From NCBI RefSeq assembly GCF_024622975.1, contig NZ_JANJZT010000007.1, positions 1-64,000 of the forward strand: DNA of 64,000 bases, given 5' to 3'. The translations under genes were made by a program, and so were the position numbers. Positions 8,099-15,759 of this stretch are shown here, piece after piece (position 1 is the first letter of the stretch; each line of letters begins with the position of its first letter). The DNA is from Blautia caecimuris (GTDB taxonomy: Bacteria > Bacillota > Clostridia > Lachnospirales > Lachnospiraceae). The notes beneath the pieces were generated by a model. The model was not told the DNA's origin, searched no databases, and saw only the letters and a list, made by a program, of their open reading frames with translations.

Positions 8099-8983
8099 TT
8101 ACACTTTCTCCTGAATGTTTTTACCAAACAGTCCGGTAGGTTTCACAAGGAGCACGACAATCAGTACTGCAAATACAATCGCGTCCGCAACCTGGGATGA
8201 AATGTAGGCTTTTCCGAAAATCTCAATGATTCCCAGAAGGATACCGCCCACCATGGCTCCCGGGATTGAACCGATACCGCCGAAAACTGCAGCCACAAAG
8301 GCTTTGATTCCAGGCATTGCACCTGTGTACGGAGTCAGTGTGGGATAAGCGGAACAGAGAAGAAGGCCTGCAATAGCAGCAAGTCCTGAACCAATGGCAA
8401 AGGTCAGGGAAATTGTTGCATTTACATTCACACCCATTAACTGAGCGGCATCTCTGTCCTCAGACACAGCCTGCATGGCGCGTCCGGGTTTGGTTTTACG
8501 TACAAACCAGGTCAGAGCCACCATAATAACAACGCTGACAACAATAGTTACAATGGTAATTCCCTTAATAACAAGCTGTCCGCCAAACAACGTTACTGAC
8601 GGAACATCAATCACAGTGACAAAACTCTTGGCATCTGCTCCAAAGATCAGAAGTGCCAGATTCTGCAGAAGATAACTAACGCCAATGGCAGTGATCAGAA
8701 CTGCCAGATTGGAGGACGCCTTTCTGAGAGGACGATATGCAACCTTTTCGATCACAACGCCCAATACCGTACACACCACAACAGAAAGTATCACTGCCGG
8801 AACCGGACCCATTCCTCCTCTGGTGACTGCGGTGAGAATCACAAAAGCGCCGACCATGATTACGTCACCATGGGCAAAGTTCAGCATCTTCGCAATTCCA
8901 TACACCATTGTGTAGCCCAGCGCAATGATCGCATAGATACTTCCCAGGCTGATTCCATCTTTTAAATAAGATATAAAACTCAT
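8099..8983 (-). CDS. livH: Branched-chain amino acid ABC transporter permease LivH
   Basis: 294 residues from the ATG at 8983, with GAGGTG four bases upstream. An upstream in-frame ATG at 8995 overlaps that ribosome binding site and is less likely. Family features are GSIYAIIALGYTMVYGIAKM, NFAHGDVIMVGAF, SEDRDAAQLMGVNVN and GIGSIPGAMVGGILLG. Eight or so hydrophobic segments form half of the membrane channel with LivM. The 112-base gap to livK holds no clear terminator. Confidence 0.95.
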   Translation of the reverse strand: MSFISYLKDGISLGSIYAIIALGYTMVYGIAKMLNFAHGDVIMVGAFVILTAVTRGGMGPVPAVILSVVVCTVLGVVIEKVAYRPLRKASSNLAVLITAIGVSYLLQNLALLIFGADAKSFVTVIDVPSVTLFGGQLVIKGITIVTIVVSVVIMVALTWFVRKTKPGRAMQAVSEDRDAAQLMGVNVNATISLTFAIGSGLAAIAGLLLCSAYPTLTPYTGAMPGIKAFVAAVFGGIGSIPGAMVGGILLGIIEIFGKAYISSQVADAIVFAVLIVVLLVKPTGLFGKNIQEKV

Positions 8984-9095
8984 AGTGCACCTCATATAGA
9001 AATTTTATTGTTGCATAAAAAGAAACAGAGGACAGTCCTTATGCACAGGCACCATCCCCCGTCCCTTAAATTTTCAGTGTATATTTATTCACTGA

Positions 9096-10256
9096 TCATT
9101 CCATTTCTTTGTATTCTCCGTTTTCGATTACAAAGGCCTTTGGCTCTTTGTCGCACTCGCCATCTTCTGTCCATGTAGCTTTTCCGGTAAGTCCGTCCAG
9201 TTCTACCTCAAGCATAGCCTCAGACATTGCCGCGCTGATATCCTCATTTGCCATATCGGGTGTGATCTCTGCTGCGTCTGCTGCTGCTTTCATTGCATAG
9301 ATCACATCATAAGTATCTGCTGCGAACTGGTTAGGAGTCTCGCCGTTATTAGCATCGCCGTAAGCCTTTACAAACGCCTGGCTTGCCTCATCCTCTGCAG
9401 TTGCAGAGAAAGGAGTCAGAAGCATAACGCCCTCTGCAAGAGAAGTATCAAAGTTCTCAACGCCAAGGATTCCGTCCATGCCGTCAACGCCGAAGAATTT
9501 AATATCCATGCCTGCTTCAGATGCCTGCTGAAGAATCAGGGCATTGTCTGAATAGTAGTTTGGAAGGAAAAGAAGCTCTGCACCGCTGTCGGCAATCTTT
9601 TTCAGCTGTACGGAATAGTCTGTATTGTTATCTGTTGTGTACGCCTCGTCAGCTACAACCTCCAGACCGTTTTCTTCTGCCGCTTCCACAAAGGAATCAT
9701 GTACGCCGGAGTTATAGTCTGCCATGGAGTCATAAAGAACAGCAACCTTTGTTGCAAGTCCATGCTCACCGATATACTGTGCGGATTTTGCTCCCTGAGC
9801 CGGATCTGTAAAGCACATACGGAATTCATTGCTTCCTGCTGTAATAGAATCAATAGCTGTTGCAGACGGTGTAAACAGGAAAGTGCTCTCTGCCGCCTCT
9901 GCTCCTACTGCAATACAGGAACCGGAGGTCACTGCCCCACAAAGCATCTGCATTCCCTTGTCAAGAAGATCGTTATAAGCATTTACCGCCTTCTCCGGAT
10001 CGCCCATATCATCGCCTGCATCAAGTACCTCGACCTGGTATCCGTTAAATCCGCCGTCTTCGTTGATCTCGTCTACTGCAATTTTAGCTGCATTGTATAC
10101 GTTTGTGCCATACTGTGCATAATCGCCTGTCATCGGTCCGATCACACCGATTTTAAAGGATTCGTCACCTTCTGCAAATACTGCTGTGGGCATTGCTGCT
10201 GTTGCTGCCACAGCTGCTGCCGCAGTTACACTTAATACCTTTTTCCAGTTTCTCAT
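9096..10256 (-). CDS. livK: Branched-chain amino acid ABC transporter substrate-binding protein, no lipobox
   Basis: 386 residues from the ATG at 10256 (AAGGAGG upstream). A type I periplasmic binding fold opening with FKIGVIGPMTGDYAQYG and containing AAKIAVDEINEDGGFNGYQV and VDGMDGILG. The N-terminus (MRNWKKVLSVTAAAAVAATA, then AMPTAVFAEG) reads as a signal-peptidase-I signal cleaved after AVFA. There is no Cys, so it is not a lipoprotein, unlike most Gram-positive binding proteins. Being first and strongly expressed fits binding proteins; a leader terminator lies upstream at 10322-10351. Confidence 0.93.
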   Translation of the reverse strand: MRNWKKVLSVTAAAAVAATAAMPTAVFAEGDESFKIGVIGPMTGDYAQYGTNVYNAAKIAVDEINEDGGFNGYQVEVLDAGDDMGDPEKAVNAYNDLLDKGMQMLCGAVTSGSCIAVGAEAAESTFLFTPSATAIDSITAGSNEFRMCFTDPAQGAKSAQYIGEHGLATKVAVLYDSMADYNSGVHDSFVEAAEENGLEVVADEAYTTDNNTDYSVQLKKIADSGAELLFLPNYYSDNALILQQASEAGMDIKFFGVDGMDGILGVENFDTSLAEGVMLLTPFSATAEDEASQAFVKAYGDANNGETPNQFAADTYDVIYAMKAAADAAEITPDMANEDISAAMSEAMLEVELDGLTGKATWTEDGECDKEPKAFVIENGEYKEME

Positions 10257-10321
10257 AACAATTCTCCTCCTTAAATTTGTAACGATTATCAGAATCCTGT
10301 TCCTATGTGAACAGATAAGGT

Positions 10322-10390
10322 TAAAAAAGCCCACTGGATCACCAGCCGGCTTTGGCTTCCCCTCTGACTTTCGCTCGCTAATACTTTAAT
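10322..10390 (-). promoter_or_regulatory. liv operon leader with intrinsic terminator (candidate attenuator)
   Basis: Between the livK promoter (start near 10390) and livK, the minus strand carries a ~68-base leader ending in a near-perfect 10-bp hairpin. Its arms begin AGCCGGCTGG and end CCAGTGGGCT (10328-10351), with a TGAT loop, and are followed directly by six T. No leader peptide was found. This geometry is that of a transcription attenuator or small-molecule/protein-controlled leader. The effector is unknown. Confidence 0.6.
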
Positions 10391-10396
10391 GTTTTG

Positions 10397-10425
10397 ATTA
10401 TAGCATCTGATATATTTGATTTCAA
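10397..10425 (-). promoter_or_regulatory. livK operon promoter
   Basis: TTGAAA (10420-10425), a 17-base spacer and a perfect TATAAT (10397-10402) on the minus strand, about 140 bases upstream of livK. Confidence 0.8.
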
Positions 10426-10450
10426 GTATAAATTAATAAAATATTTATAT

Positions 10451-10484
10451 TTAAAAAACCGGTATCCTATACAGAATACCGGTT
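10451..10484 (-). terminator. Terminator of the infC-rpmI-rplT operon
   Basis: A 9-bp stem (AACCGGTAT / ATACCGGTT, arms 10457-10465 and 10476-10484) with a 10-base loop, followed on the minus strand by TTTTTTAAAT. It lies 38 bases after the rplT stop. Confidence 0.88.
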
Positions 10485-10521
10485 CCGGAAGGAGATATCT
10501 CTCCTGTAATTCATTATTTAC

Positions 10522-10878
10522 TTATGCGATCGCTTTTTTAGCAATCTCTGCAAGTGCTTTGAAGCCTTCTGCATCGTTTACTGCAAGCTCAGCAAGCATC
10601 TTTCTGTTGATGTCGATGTTTGCAACTTTCAGTCCGTGCATCATCTTGCTGTAGGAAAGTCCGTTCATTCTTGCAGCAGCGTTGATACGTGCGATCCAGA
10701 GCTGTCTGAACTGACGTTTTTTCTGCTTTCTTCCTGCGTAGGAGCTTGCAAGAGCTCTCATTACAGACTGTTTTGCAATTCTATACTGTTTGGAACGGGC
10801 TCCTCTGTAACCCTTTGCCAGCTTTAATGTACGATTATGTTTTTTCTTTGCGTTTAATCCGCCTTTAATTCTTGCCAT
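10522..10878 (-). CDS. rplT: 50S ribosomal protein L20
   Basis: 118 residues, the normal length, starting [20 protein letters not shown], with the conserved [20 protein letters not shown] and [17 protein letters not shown]. It binds 23S rRNA early in 50S assembly. GGAGG precedes the ATG. It is last in the infC-rpmI-rplT operon. In Bacillus L20 represses this operon through a leader, and the leader here contains a terminator at a matching place. Confidence 0.98.
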   Translation of the reverse strand: MARIKGGLNAKKKHNRTLKLAKGYRGARSKQYRIAKQSVMRALASSYAGRKQKKRQFRQLWIARINAAARMNGLSYSKMMHGLKVANIDINRKMLAELAVNDAEGFKALAEIAKKAIA

Positions 10879-10916
10879 TTCTTAATTTCCTCCTGTTCGT
10901 CTTCTCTTCTTACTTC

Positions 10917-11114
10917 TTATAAATAAGGCAGTGCTTTCTTGATATTCTTCAGGTTTGTGGAATCAACAACAGTGGCCTTTCTGAGATTTCTCTTTCTTTT
11001 CTGAGATTTCTTTGTTAAGATATGGCTCTTATAAGCTTTGTTTCTCATGATCTTTCCGGTACCAGTTTTTTTGAAGCGTTTTGCTGCTGCTCTACATGTT
11101 TTAATCTTAGGCAT
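10917..11114 (-). CDS. rpmI: 50S ribosomal protein L35
   Basis: 65 residues from the ATG at 11114 (GGAGG upstream), beginning [20 protein letters not shown] and ending [25 protein letters not shown] residues typical of L35. The upstream in-frame extension to 11183 is spurious. It is 38 bases before rplT and 84 bases after infC in the universal infC-rpmI-rplT order. Confidence 0.97.
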   Translation of the reverse strand: MPKIKTCRAAAKRFKKTGTGKIMRNKAYKSHILTKKSQKRKRNLRKATVVDSTNLKNIKKALPYL

Positions 11115-11198
11115 TTTTATTTCCTCCTTGATTCGTGGTTCTGTTTTATATTTCACATTACTGCTGTGTCCGTAACCGGACACGGAAACAGTAATTGC

Positions 11199-11705
11199 TT
11201 AACGTTTTTCGCTGAGAAACATTGTCATGCTTCTTCCCTCGATCTTGGGAGCTTTTTCCACTACAGCGATATCTTTCAGAAGCTCCGCAAAATCATCCAG
11301 CACGTGTCTGCTGCTTGCCATATGAGCCATTTCTCTTCCACGGAAACGCAGAGTGACTTTTACGCGGTCACCTTTTGTAAGGAATTTCCTTGCAGCGTTT
11401 ACCTTTGTCTTTAAGTCATTCGTATCAATATTAGGAGAGAGACGTACCTCTTTAATGTCAATCGTTTTCTGTTTCTTTTTGGCTTCTTTTTCCTTACGGG
11501 AAAGTTCGTAACGGTATTTTCCGTAATCAATGATCTTACATACCGGCGGCTTTGCCTGCGGTGCGATCTTTACAAGGTCAAGTCCTGCCTCCTGCGCCTT
11601 AAACATGGCCTCTTTTGCAGACATGATACCAAGCTGGGCTCCGTCTGCTCCGATCAGACGTACTTCTTTGTCTCTGATTTGTTCGTTAATCATTAAATTG
11701 CTAAT
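11199..11705 (-). CDS. infC: Translation initiation factor IF-3, ATT start
   Basis: The core starts MINEQIRDKEVRLIGADG and contains LDLVKIAPQAKPPVCKIIDY (N-domain) and VKVTLRFRGREMAHM (C-domain). IF-3 binds 30S subunits and checks start codon pairing. The first ATG (11693) is 21 bases from GGAGG (11715-11719), but an in-frame ATT at 11703-11705 is nine bases from it, giving N-terminal M-S-N-L-M-I-N-E. I choose the ATT (168 residues). Use of AUU on infC allows IF-3 to repress its own translation in E. coli (established), so self-control is likely here. Confidence 0.93.
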   Translation of the reverse strand: MSNLMINEQIRDKEVRLIGADGAQLGIMSAKEAMFKAQEAGLDLVKIAPQAKPPVCKIIDYGKYRYELSRKEKEAKKKQKTIDIKEVRLSPNIDTNDLKTKVNAARKFLTKGDRVKVTLRFRGREMAHMASSRHVLDDFAELLKDIAVVEKAPKIEGRSMTMFLSEKR

Positions 11706-11957
11706 TGTTGTACACCTCCATACCTGTAAATGATATACCCTGACTTTTGCACGTTTCTGTGAAACAAAAAAAGCATGGACGAATCCACACTCTGCTCATA
11801 TTCCCACTGCACGGCTCTCTGGTATCAACAGACAGCTTCTGCGCTGTGCATTTATCCGAAAGGAACATCCCTTCTTACAAATGCTGAGACATATAAACCC
11901 GAGACGCATCCTGTGCGCTAAGGTGAGAGTGAACTCTGCTTTGTTTTCTTCACGTAC
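11706..11957 (-). promoter_or_regulatory. infC operon leader with terminator (L20-leader-like position)
   Basis: A ~250-base untranslated leader runs from the promoter at 11964-11992 to infC. Near its end is a hairpin with a UUCG tetraloop (arms 11784-11790 and 11773-11779) followed by seven T (11766-11772), an intrinsic terminator 60-odd bases before the infC start. In Bacillus the L20 protein binds such a leader and causes early termination. I did not trace the L20-binding fold itself, so the family assignment is by position only. Confidence 0.65.
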
Positions 11958-11963
11958 TGTAAC

Positions 11964-11992
11964 AGGATATCATGACTTTCATGTAAAGTCAA
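11964..11992 (-). promoter_or_regulatory. infC operon promoter
   Basis: TTGACT (11987-11992), a 17-base spacer and TATCCT (11964-11969) on the minus strand. Confidence 0.72.
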
Positions 11993-12186
11993 GAACTTTT
12001 ATGTGTTTTTTTAAACCATTTTCAATGACAGTCTCCTGTCCGGTACCTTTTCCTGTTCTGCCGGAATTCCGTATTTTATTTCCTGTGAAGATCCGTACAG
12101 AATTACTGCTTTTCCGGCAAACAGCAAAACGGAACGTTTTTGTCTGCTGGGACGGGTGGTATAAATTGTCCTGCTTTCCTGATAAA

Positions 12187-12503
12187 TAAAAAAAGAACTC
12201 TTTCCGACAGAAACCCTGTCATCATCAGTTCTCCGTGTTTATTCCGTTACGACAACCTGCCGTTATCGGTACTGCAGTTTTTATTTTATACGGGAGCAAT
12301 TGTATTAAAGAGTAATGACCTCAATCTTACATAGGATGGAGATGGTGGCGATAAACATTTTAAAAGGCTGTCTTAAAAATATTTATCCTTTCACTGATAA
12401 CTTGCTTACAGAAATGTCGCTTACAGATCTTGTTCGCTGAAAAGCGGCATTTTACACTTATTTTTGCGAGCTCACCCCTTTGTGGGCGATTGCTCCCTGT
12501 ATG
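12187..12503 (-). ncRNA. Candidate structured non-coding RNA of unknown class (~315 nt)
   Basis: No protein gene lies between infC and the DUF1540 gene, yet this stretch has a promoter (12509-12537), an intrinsic terminator and internal structure. The 5' GGGAGCAAT (12497-12489) pairs perfectly over 9 bp with ATTGCTCCC (12300-12292), closing a 206-nt domain. Inside are a CGCCC/GGGTG hairpin, a CGCT/AGCG hairpin and two copies of TCTGTAAGC 15 bases apart. A CCG/CGG hairpin follows, then the terminator (AGAACT/AGTTCT around GACAG/CTGTC, 12194-12232) with a seven-T tail. It does not look like tmRNA, RNase P or SRP RNA. I cannot name it; raiA-type and 6S RNAs are worth comparing. Confidence 0.6.
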
Positions 12504-12508
12504 TAGCT

Positions 12509-12537
12509 AATATAACATATTCTATAATGATACACAA
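12509..12537 (-). promoter_or_regulatory. Promoter of the candidate ncRNA
   Basis: TTGTGT (12532-12537), a 17-base spacer and TATATT (12509-12514) on the minus strand; predicted start near 12502, just before the GGGAGCAAT arm. The remaining 190 bases to 12727 are AT-rich and hold only two direct copies of CTGTGATAAT, extended -10-like elements possibly serving the next gene. Confidence 0.65.
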
Positions 12538-12727
12538 TAAAAATATTGCGTTATTTCAAAAAATTTAAAATTTTTTGACCACAACCACTGCCCTCTTTTT
12601 TACTGTATACTACATTTTTCTGTGATAATTTTGCTGTGATAATCTTTACCCTGTTAATCTGCAGAATAAAATCCGAAAATACGGAAATATTACATAAGGC
12701 AATGATTTATTTAAGGAGGACACAACC

Positions 12728-13051
12728 ATGACAATACTCAACTGCAGTGCAGTAACCTGTATTTATAACAAAGATCAGCTGTGCTCCCGCGGAGAGATCG
12801 AAGTAATGGGGCATGATGCCCGGGTTTCTGATGAAACCAGCTGCGGAAGTTTCCGTGACCGGAACAGCGCCTCAGTAACAAACAGTGAAAAAGAATCCTG
12901 CGGCTGCGAAAAAATCCGTATTGACTGCAAAGCTCATGAGTGCACTTACAACGAGCACTGTAAATGTACGGCCTCTGCCATTGACATCAACGGTCAGAAT
13001 GCCGGCACAAGCAAAGAAACAAAGTGCAAAACTTTTGCATGTAAATGCTGA
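12728..13051 (+). CDS. Small protein with two DUF1540 domains
   Basis: 107 residues with two tandem Cys-rich units. The first is NCSAVTCIYNKDQLCSRGEI with a later TSCGSF; the second is DCKAHECTYNEHCKCTASAI with a later TKCKTF. The C-x4-C-x-Y-N-x3-4-C spacing, A-rich middle and T-x-C-x-x-F end match DUF1540, a clostridial family of unknown function, probably metal binding. The two units are joined by a Ser/Glu linker. AAGGAGG lies eight bases before the ATG. It stands alone, convergent with ftsZ. Confidence 0.88.
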   Translation: MTILNCSAVTCIYNKDQLCSRGEIEVMGHDARVSDETSCGSFRDRNSASVTNSEKESCGCEKIRIDCKAHECTYNEHCKCTASAIDINGQNAGTSKETKCKTFACKC

Positions 13052-13121
13052 CACCTTTTGCCGGAAGCAAACATATACAGTCCGGTCTGTATATGCTGTT
13101 TCATATGTCAGTATAAAGCTG

Positions 13122-13159
13122 TTTAAAAAAGGACATTGCCCGCAGGCAATGTCCTTTTT
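13122..13159. terminator. Bidirectional terminator between the DUF1540 gene and ftsZ
   Basis: A 10-bp perfect stem (GGACATTGCC / GGCAATGTCC, arms 13131-13140 and 13145-13154) with a CGCA loop, flanked by AAAAAA and TTTTT so it works on both strands. Confidence 0.92.
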
Positions 13160-13174
13160 GCATTGGTTTCAGTT

Positions 13175-14347
13175 TTATCTGTTTTTCAGGAAATCCGGAA
13201 TCTGGATATCCTTTTTCTGAACTGTACTTGTAGGCATCTTTGTACCATAAGATGAATTCATGTTCGGAAGAGAAAAGCTCGGCATATTGATACCGCCAGC
13301 CTGCTTTGCCGCTCCTGTCTGTGCAGCCGGTTTTCTTACAGAAAACGGTGAAGATGCATTGCTTCTTCCGCCAAAGGAAGAACCTGCTTTCGGAGCTGCA
13401 TCGGTAAGTCCTGTAGCGATAACTGTGATTCTTGCATAATCAGCAACAGAATCATCATACATCGCACCAAAGATGATATTTGCTTCCTCTCCTGTCAGCT
13501 CCTGTACATAGCTTGCCGCATCATTTGCATCCATAAGAGAAATATCACCTGAAATATTAATGATTACATGAGTTGCGCCTTTAATGGTCGTCTCAAGAAG
13601 CGGGGAGGATACTGCCTGCTGAACAGCTTCCATAGCCTTGTCGTCTCCTCTTGCCTCTCCAATACCGATATGAGCGATGCCCTTGTCTGTCATAACAGTC
13701 TGAACATCTGCAAAGTCAAGGTTGATCAGTGCCGGCAGATTGATCAAATCGGTGATTCCCTGAACCGCCTGCTGAAGAACTTCGTCAGCCTTGCGGAGTG
13801 CCTCCGGCATGGTTGTCCGGCGGTCAACGATCTCGAGAAGCTTGTCATTCGGAATAACGATCAGTGTATCCACTGCCTTTTTCAGATTCTCGATTCCTGC
13901 AAGAGCATTGTTCATACGTGTCTTTGCTTCAAAACGGAAAGGTTTTGTTACCACACCAACAGTAAGGATTCCCATTTCCTTTGCTGCTGCTGCGATTACC
14001 GGTGCCGCACCTGTTCCGGTGCCGCCGCCCATACCACAGGTAACAAATACCATATCAGCGCCTTCTATTAACTGTTTTACTTCTTCTATACTTTCCTCAG
14101 CGGCCTTCTGACCAACTTCCGGCTGTGCTCCAGCACCAAGACCTTTCGTTATCTTTTCACCAATCTGAAGTACTGTTGGAGCTTTACAGAGGGTTAAGGC
14201 CTGTTTGTCAGTGTTGACACCTACAAACTCAACTCCTCCGATGGTCTCTTCCACCATTCTGTTTACAGCATTATTTCCAGCTCCGCCCACACCAATGACT
14301 ATAATCTTGGCAGAGGACTCAGCTTCATTTGACATAATCTCTAACAA
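13175..14347 (-). CDS. ftsZ: Cell division protein FtsZ
   Basis: 390 residues with the tubulin-like signature [20 protein letters not shown], the N-terminal [17 protein letters not shown] and the T7-loop region [12 protein letters not shown] linker of about 60 residues leads to a C-terminal peptide, [13 protein letters not shown], the binding site for FtsZ partners. The start is a TTG at 14347, seven bases from GGAGG; an internal ATG at 14335 is 19 bases away and less likely. FtsZ polymerises into the division ring. It is the last gene of the cluster; ftsA is not next to it. Confidence 0.97.
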   Translation of the reverse strand: MLEIMSNEAESSAKIIVIGVGGAGNNAVNRMVEETIGGVEFVGVNTDKQALTLCKAPTVLQIGEKITKGLGAGAQPEVGQKAAEESIEEVKQLIEGADMVFVTCGMGGGTGTGAAPVIAAAAKEMGILTVGVVTKPFRFEAKTRMNNALAGIENLKKAVDTLIVIPNDKLLEIVDRRTTMPEALRKADEVLQQAVQGITDLINLPALINLDFADVQTVMTDKGIAHIGIGEARGDDKAMEAVQQAVSSPLLETTIKGATHVIINISGDISLMDANDAASYVQELTGEEANIIFGAMYDDSVADYARITVIATGLTDAAPKAGSSFGGRSNASSPFSVRKPAAQTGAAKQAGGINMPSFSLPNMNSSYGTKMPTSTVQKKDIQIPDFLKNR

Positions 14348-14484
14348 TGTACTTCCTCCTTTTATTTCCCCGATATTTATCGTAATCTACCTGCATATAG
14401 TATATCATATATTTTTTTCTAAAATTAATCAACTACTATTTTTGTTTTTTTATACTTTTTTCATGTATTTTCGTCATTTCCAGC

Positions 14485-15759
14485 TTAATATCCATCGCCG
14501 TAATAAGCGTCTTCCCCGCTTTCATCATAGGCTCCTGTTTCCTCTGAACCATCCGAATACTCACCGGATTCCTCGCTGTAACCGTCCTCATATCCCGAAT
14601 CAGAATACTCTCCTTCTGACCCGTAAGAGCTGTCTTCAGAGCTTCCGTCCTCACTGTTTCCGTCAGCTTCTTCCGTATTTTCCGGCATTGGGCCTACATA
14701 ATTTCCCTCTCTGTCGTACTCTCCGGTTCCGGTGAATCCGCCCTCTTCATTATATCCTCCTGTCCAGTCTCCCATTGCGTCAATGGTTTCCTGTGTAGGA
14801 GCAGGACCTACATAATTCCAGTTGGCATCATACTCGCCCTCTCCGGTGTAATCGCCTTCCTCATCATAGCCGCCAACCCATTTTTCAAGAGCATAGTCAA
14901 GAGCTGTCATAGGCTTCGCTCCCACATATTTTCCGCTTTCATCATACTCGCCGTCTCCGGTATATTCACCGTTTTCATCGTATCCGCCGGTCCAGTTTTC
15001 TGCTGTCACTTCCTCTATTTCCGCCTCAAAGGTAATGGTCTTTACAGAATCCGTTACATTTTCCGCATGCAGGATGCCTTTCTGACCTGCAAGCTGGGGA
15101 AGAATCGCGATCACCCTGGTCATTTTATCTTCAAGGTTCACATCTTTGCCCAGACTGACTGTAATATCTCCGTAAAGAAGACTGATCTCGTAGCTTTCGT
15201 CAAATTGAATATGATCCGGCAGACTGTCATTTTTGGCAAAAATAGTAGAAAGAGCAACCGCGGTATTCAGAACGGTTTCTTTTATGGGTAGCTTCTCTCC
15301 TTTTACTACCCGTTTCACAGCTATCCCGTCAAAAAAAGGAACTTTTTTATCCTGTGTTTTTTCGCTTTCAATAAACATGCCGTTCCGGTCAAAATAAATA
15401 TAGCTGTCCAGATAGGGAATACAGCCCACAGCCTTCTTTTCCTTTACACTGACCACGATGGTGTTTCTGTTTGACCGTGTCACCTTAAAGCCTTCCACAA
15501 AGGGAATATCCCCTGTGTCGTCTGTGGTATAAAGGATGGGGGCAAGAACAGAGTTTTCTGCCATTGGTCCCCGAAGGACCATGGCCTTTATCTCTTTTTC
15601 CGTATAATGACCGCTTCCCATAATCTCCACATTTTCTACCTTAAAATAAAGAAAGAAAAAAAGCACACCTGCCAGAAGACAGGCTCCTATTCCCCCAAGT
15701 ACTATTTTTTTCTGCTTATCCGATATGTTCAGTTTTTTTCTGTATTTTGATGTTCTCAT
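14485..15759 (-). CDS. ftsQ: Cell division protein FtsQ/DivIB with acidic C-terminal repeats
   Basis: 424 residues. A basic N-terminus (TSKYRKKLNISDKQKK) is followed by one transmembrane helix (about residues 20-38), then a POTRA domain (VENVEIMGSGHYTEKEIKAM) and the FtsQ beta domain to about residue 250. After that comes a 171-residue tail rich in Asp, Glu, Gly and Tyr. It has three units spaced exactly 38 residues (Trp at about 256, 294, 332) of the form W-T-G-G-Y-D-E-x-G-x-Y-T-G-x-G-E-Y-D-x4-Y-V-G. FtsQ/DivIB bridges the divisome across the membrane; the repeats are extra. The start overlaps the murA stop (ATGA). Confidence 0.87.
   Translation of the reverse strand: MRTSKYRKKLNISDKQKKIVLGGIGACLLAGVLFFFLYFKVENVEIMGSGHYTEKEIKAMVLRGPMAENSVLAPILYTTDDTGDIPFVEGFKVTRSNRNTIVVSVKEKKAVGCIPYLDSYIYFDRNGMFIESEKTQDKKVPFFDGIAVKRVVKGEKLPIKETVLNTAVALSTIFAKNDSLPDHIQFDESYEISLLYGDITVSLGKDVNLEDKMTRVIAILPQLAGQKGILHAENVTDSVKTITFEAEIEEVTAENWTGGYDENGEYTGDGEYDESGKYVGAKPMTALDYALEKWVGGYDEEGDYTGEGEYDANWNYVGPAPTQETIDAMGDWTGGYNEEGGFTGTGEYDREGNYVGPMPENTEEADGNSEDGSSEDSSYGSEGEYSDSGYEDGYSEESGEYSDGSEETGAYDESGEDAYYGDGY

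Noticed and set aside
9010-9064. GC-rich stretch with ACAGGCACC-type sequence between livH and livK as a possible dispersed repeat
   Set aside because: No second copy was found in the window, so it cannot be supported.
11881-12334. Two plus-strand open frames (102 and 64 residues) upstream of infC
   Set aside because: No ribosome binding site, no recognisable composition, and they lie over the infC promoter and the candidate ncRNA.
12187-12503. tmRNA, RNase P or SRP RNA for the candidate ncRNA
   Set aside because: None of their hallmark conserved segments (tRNA-like CCA end, GAGGAAAGUC, SRP Alu/S-domain core) could be found.
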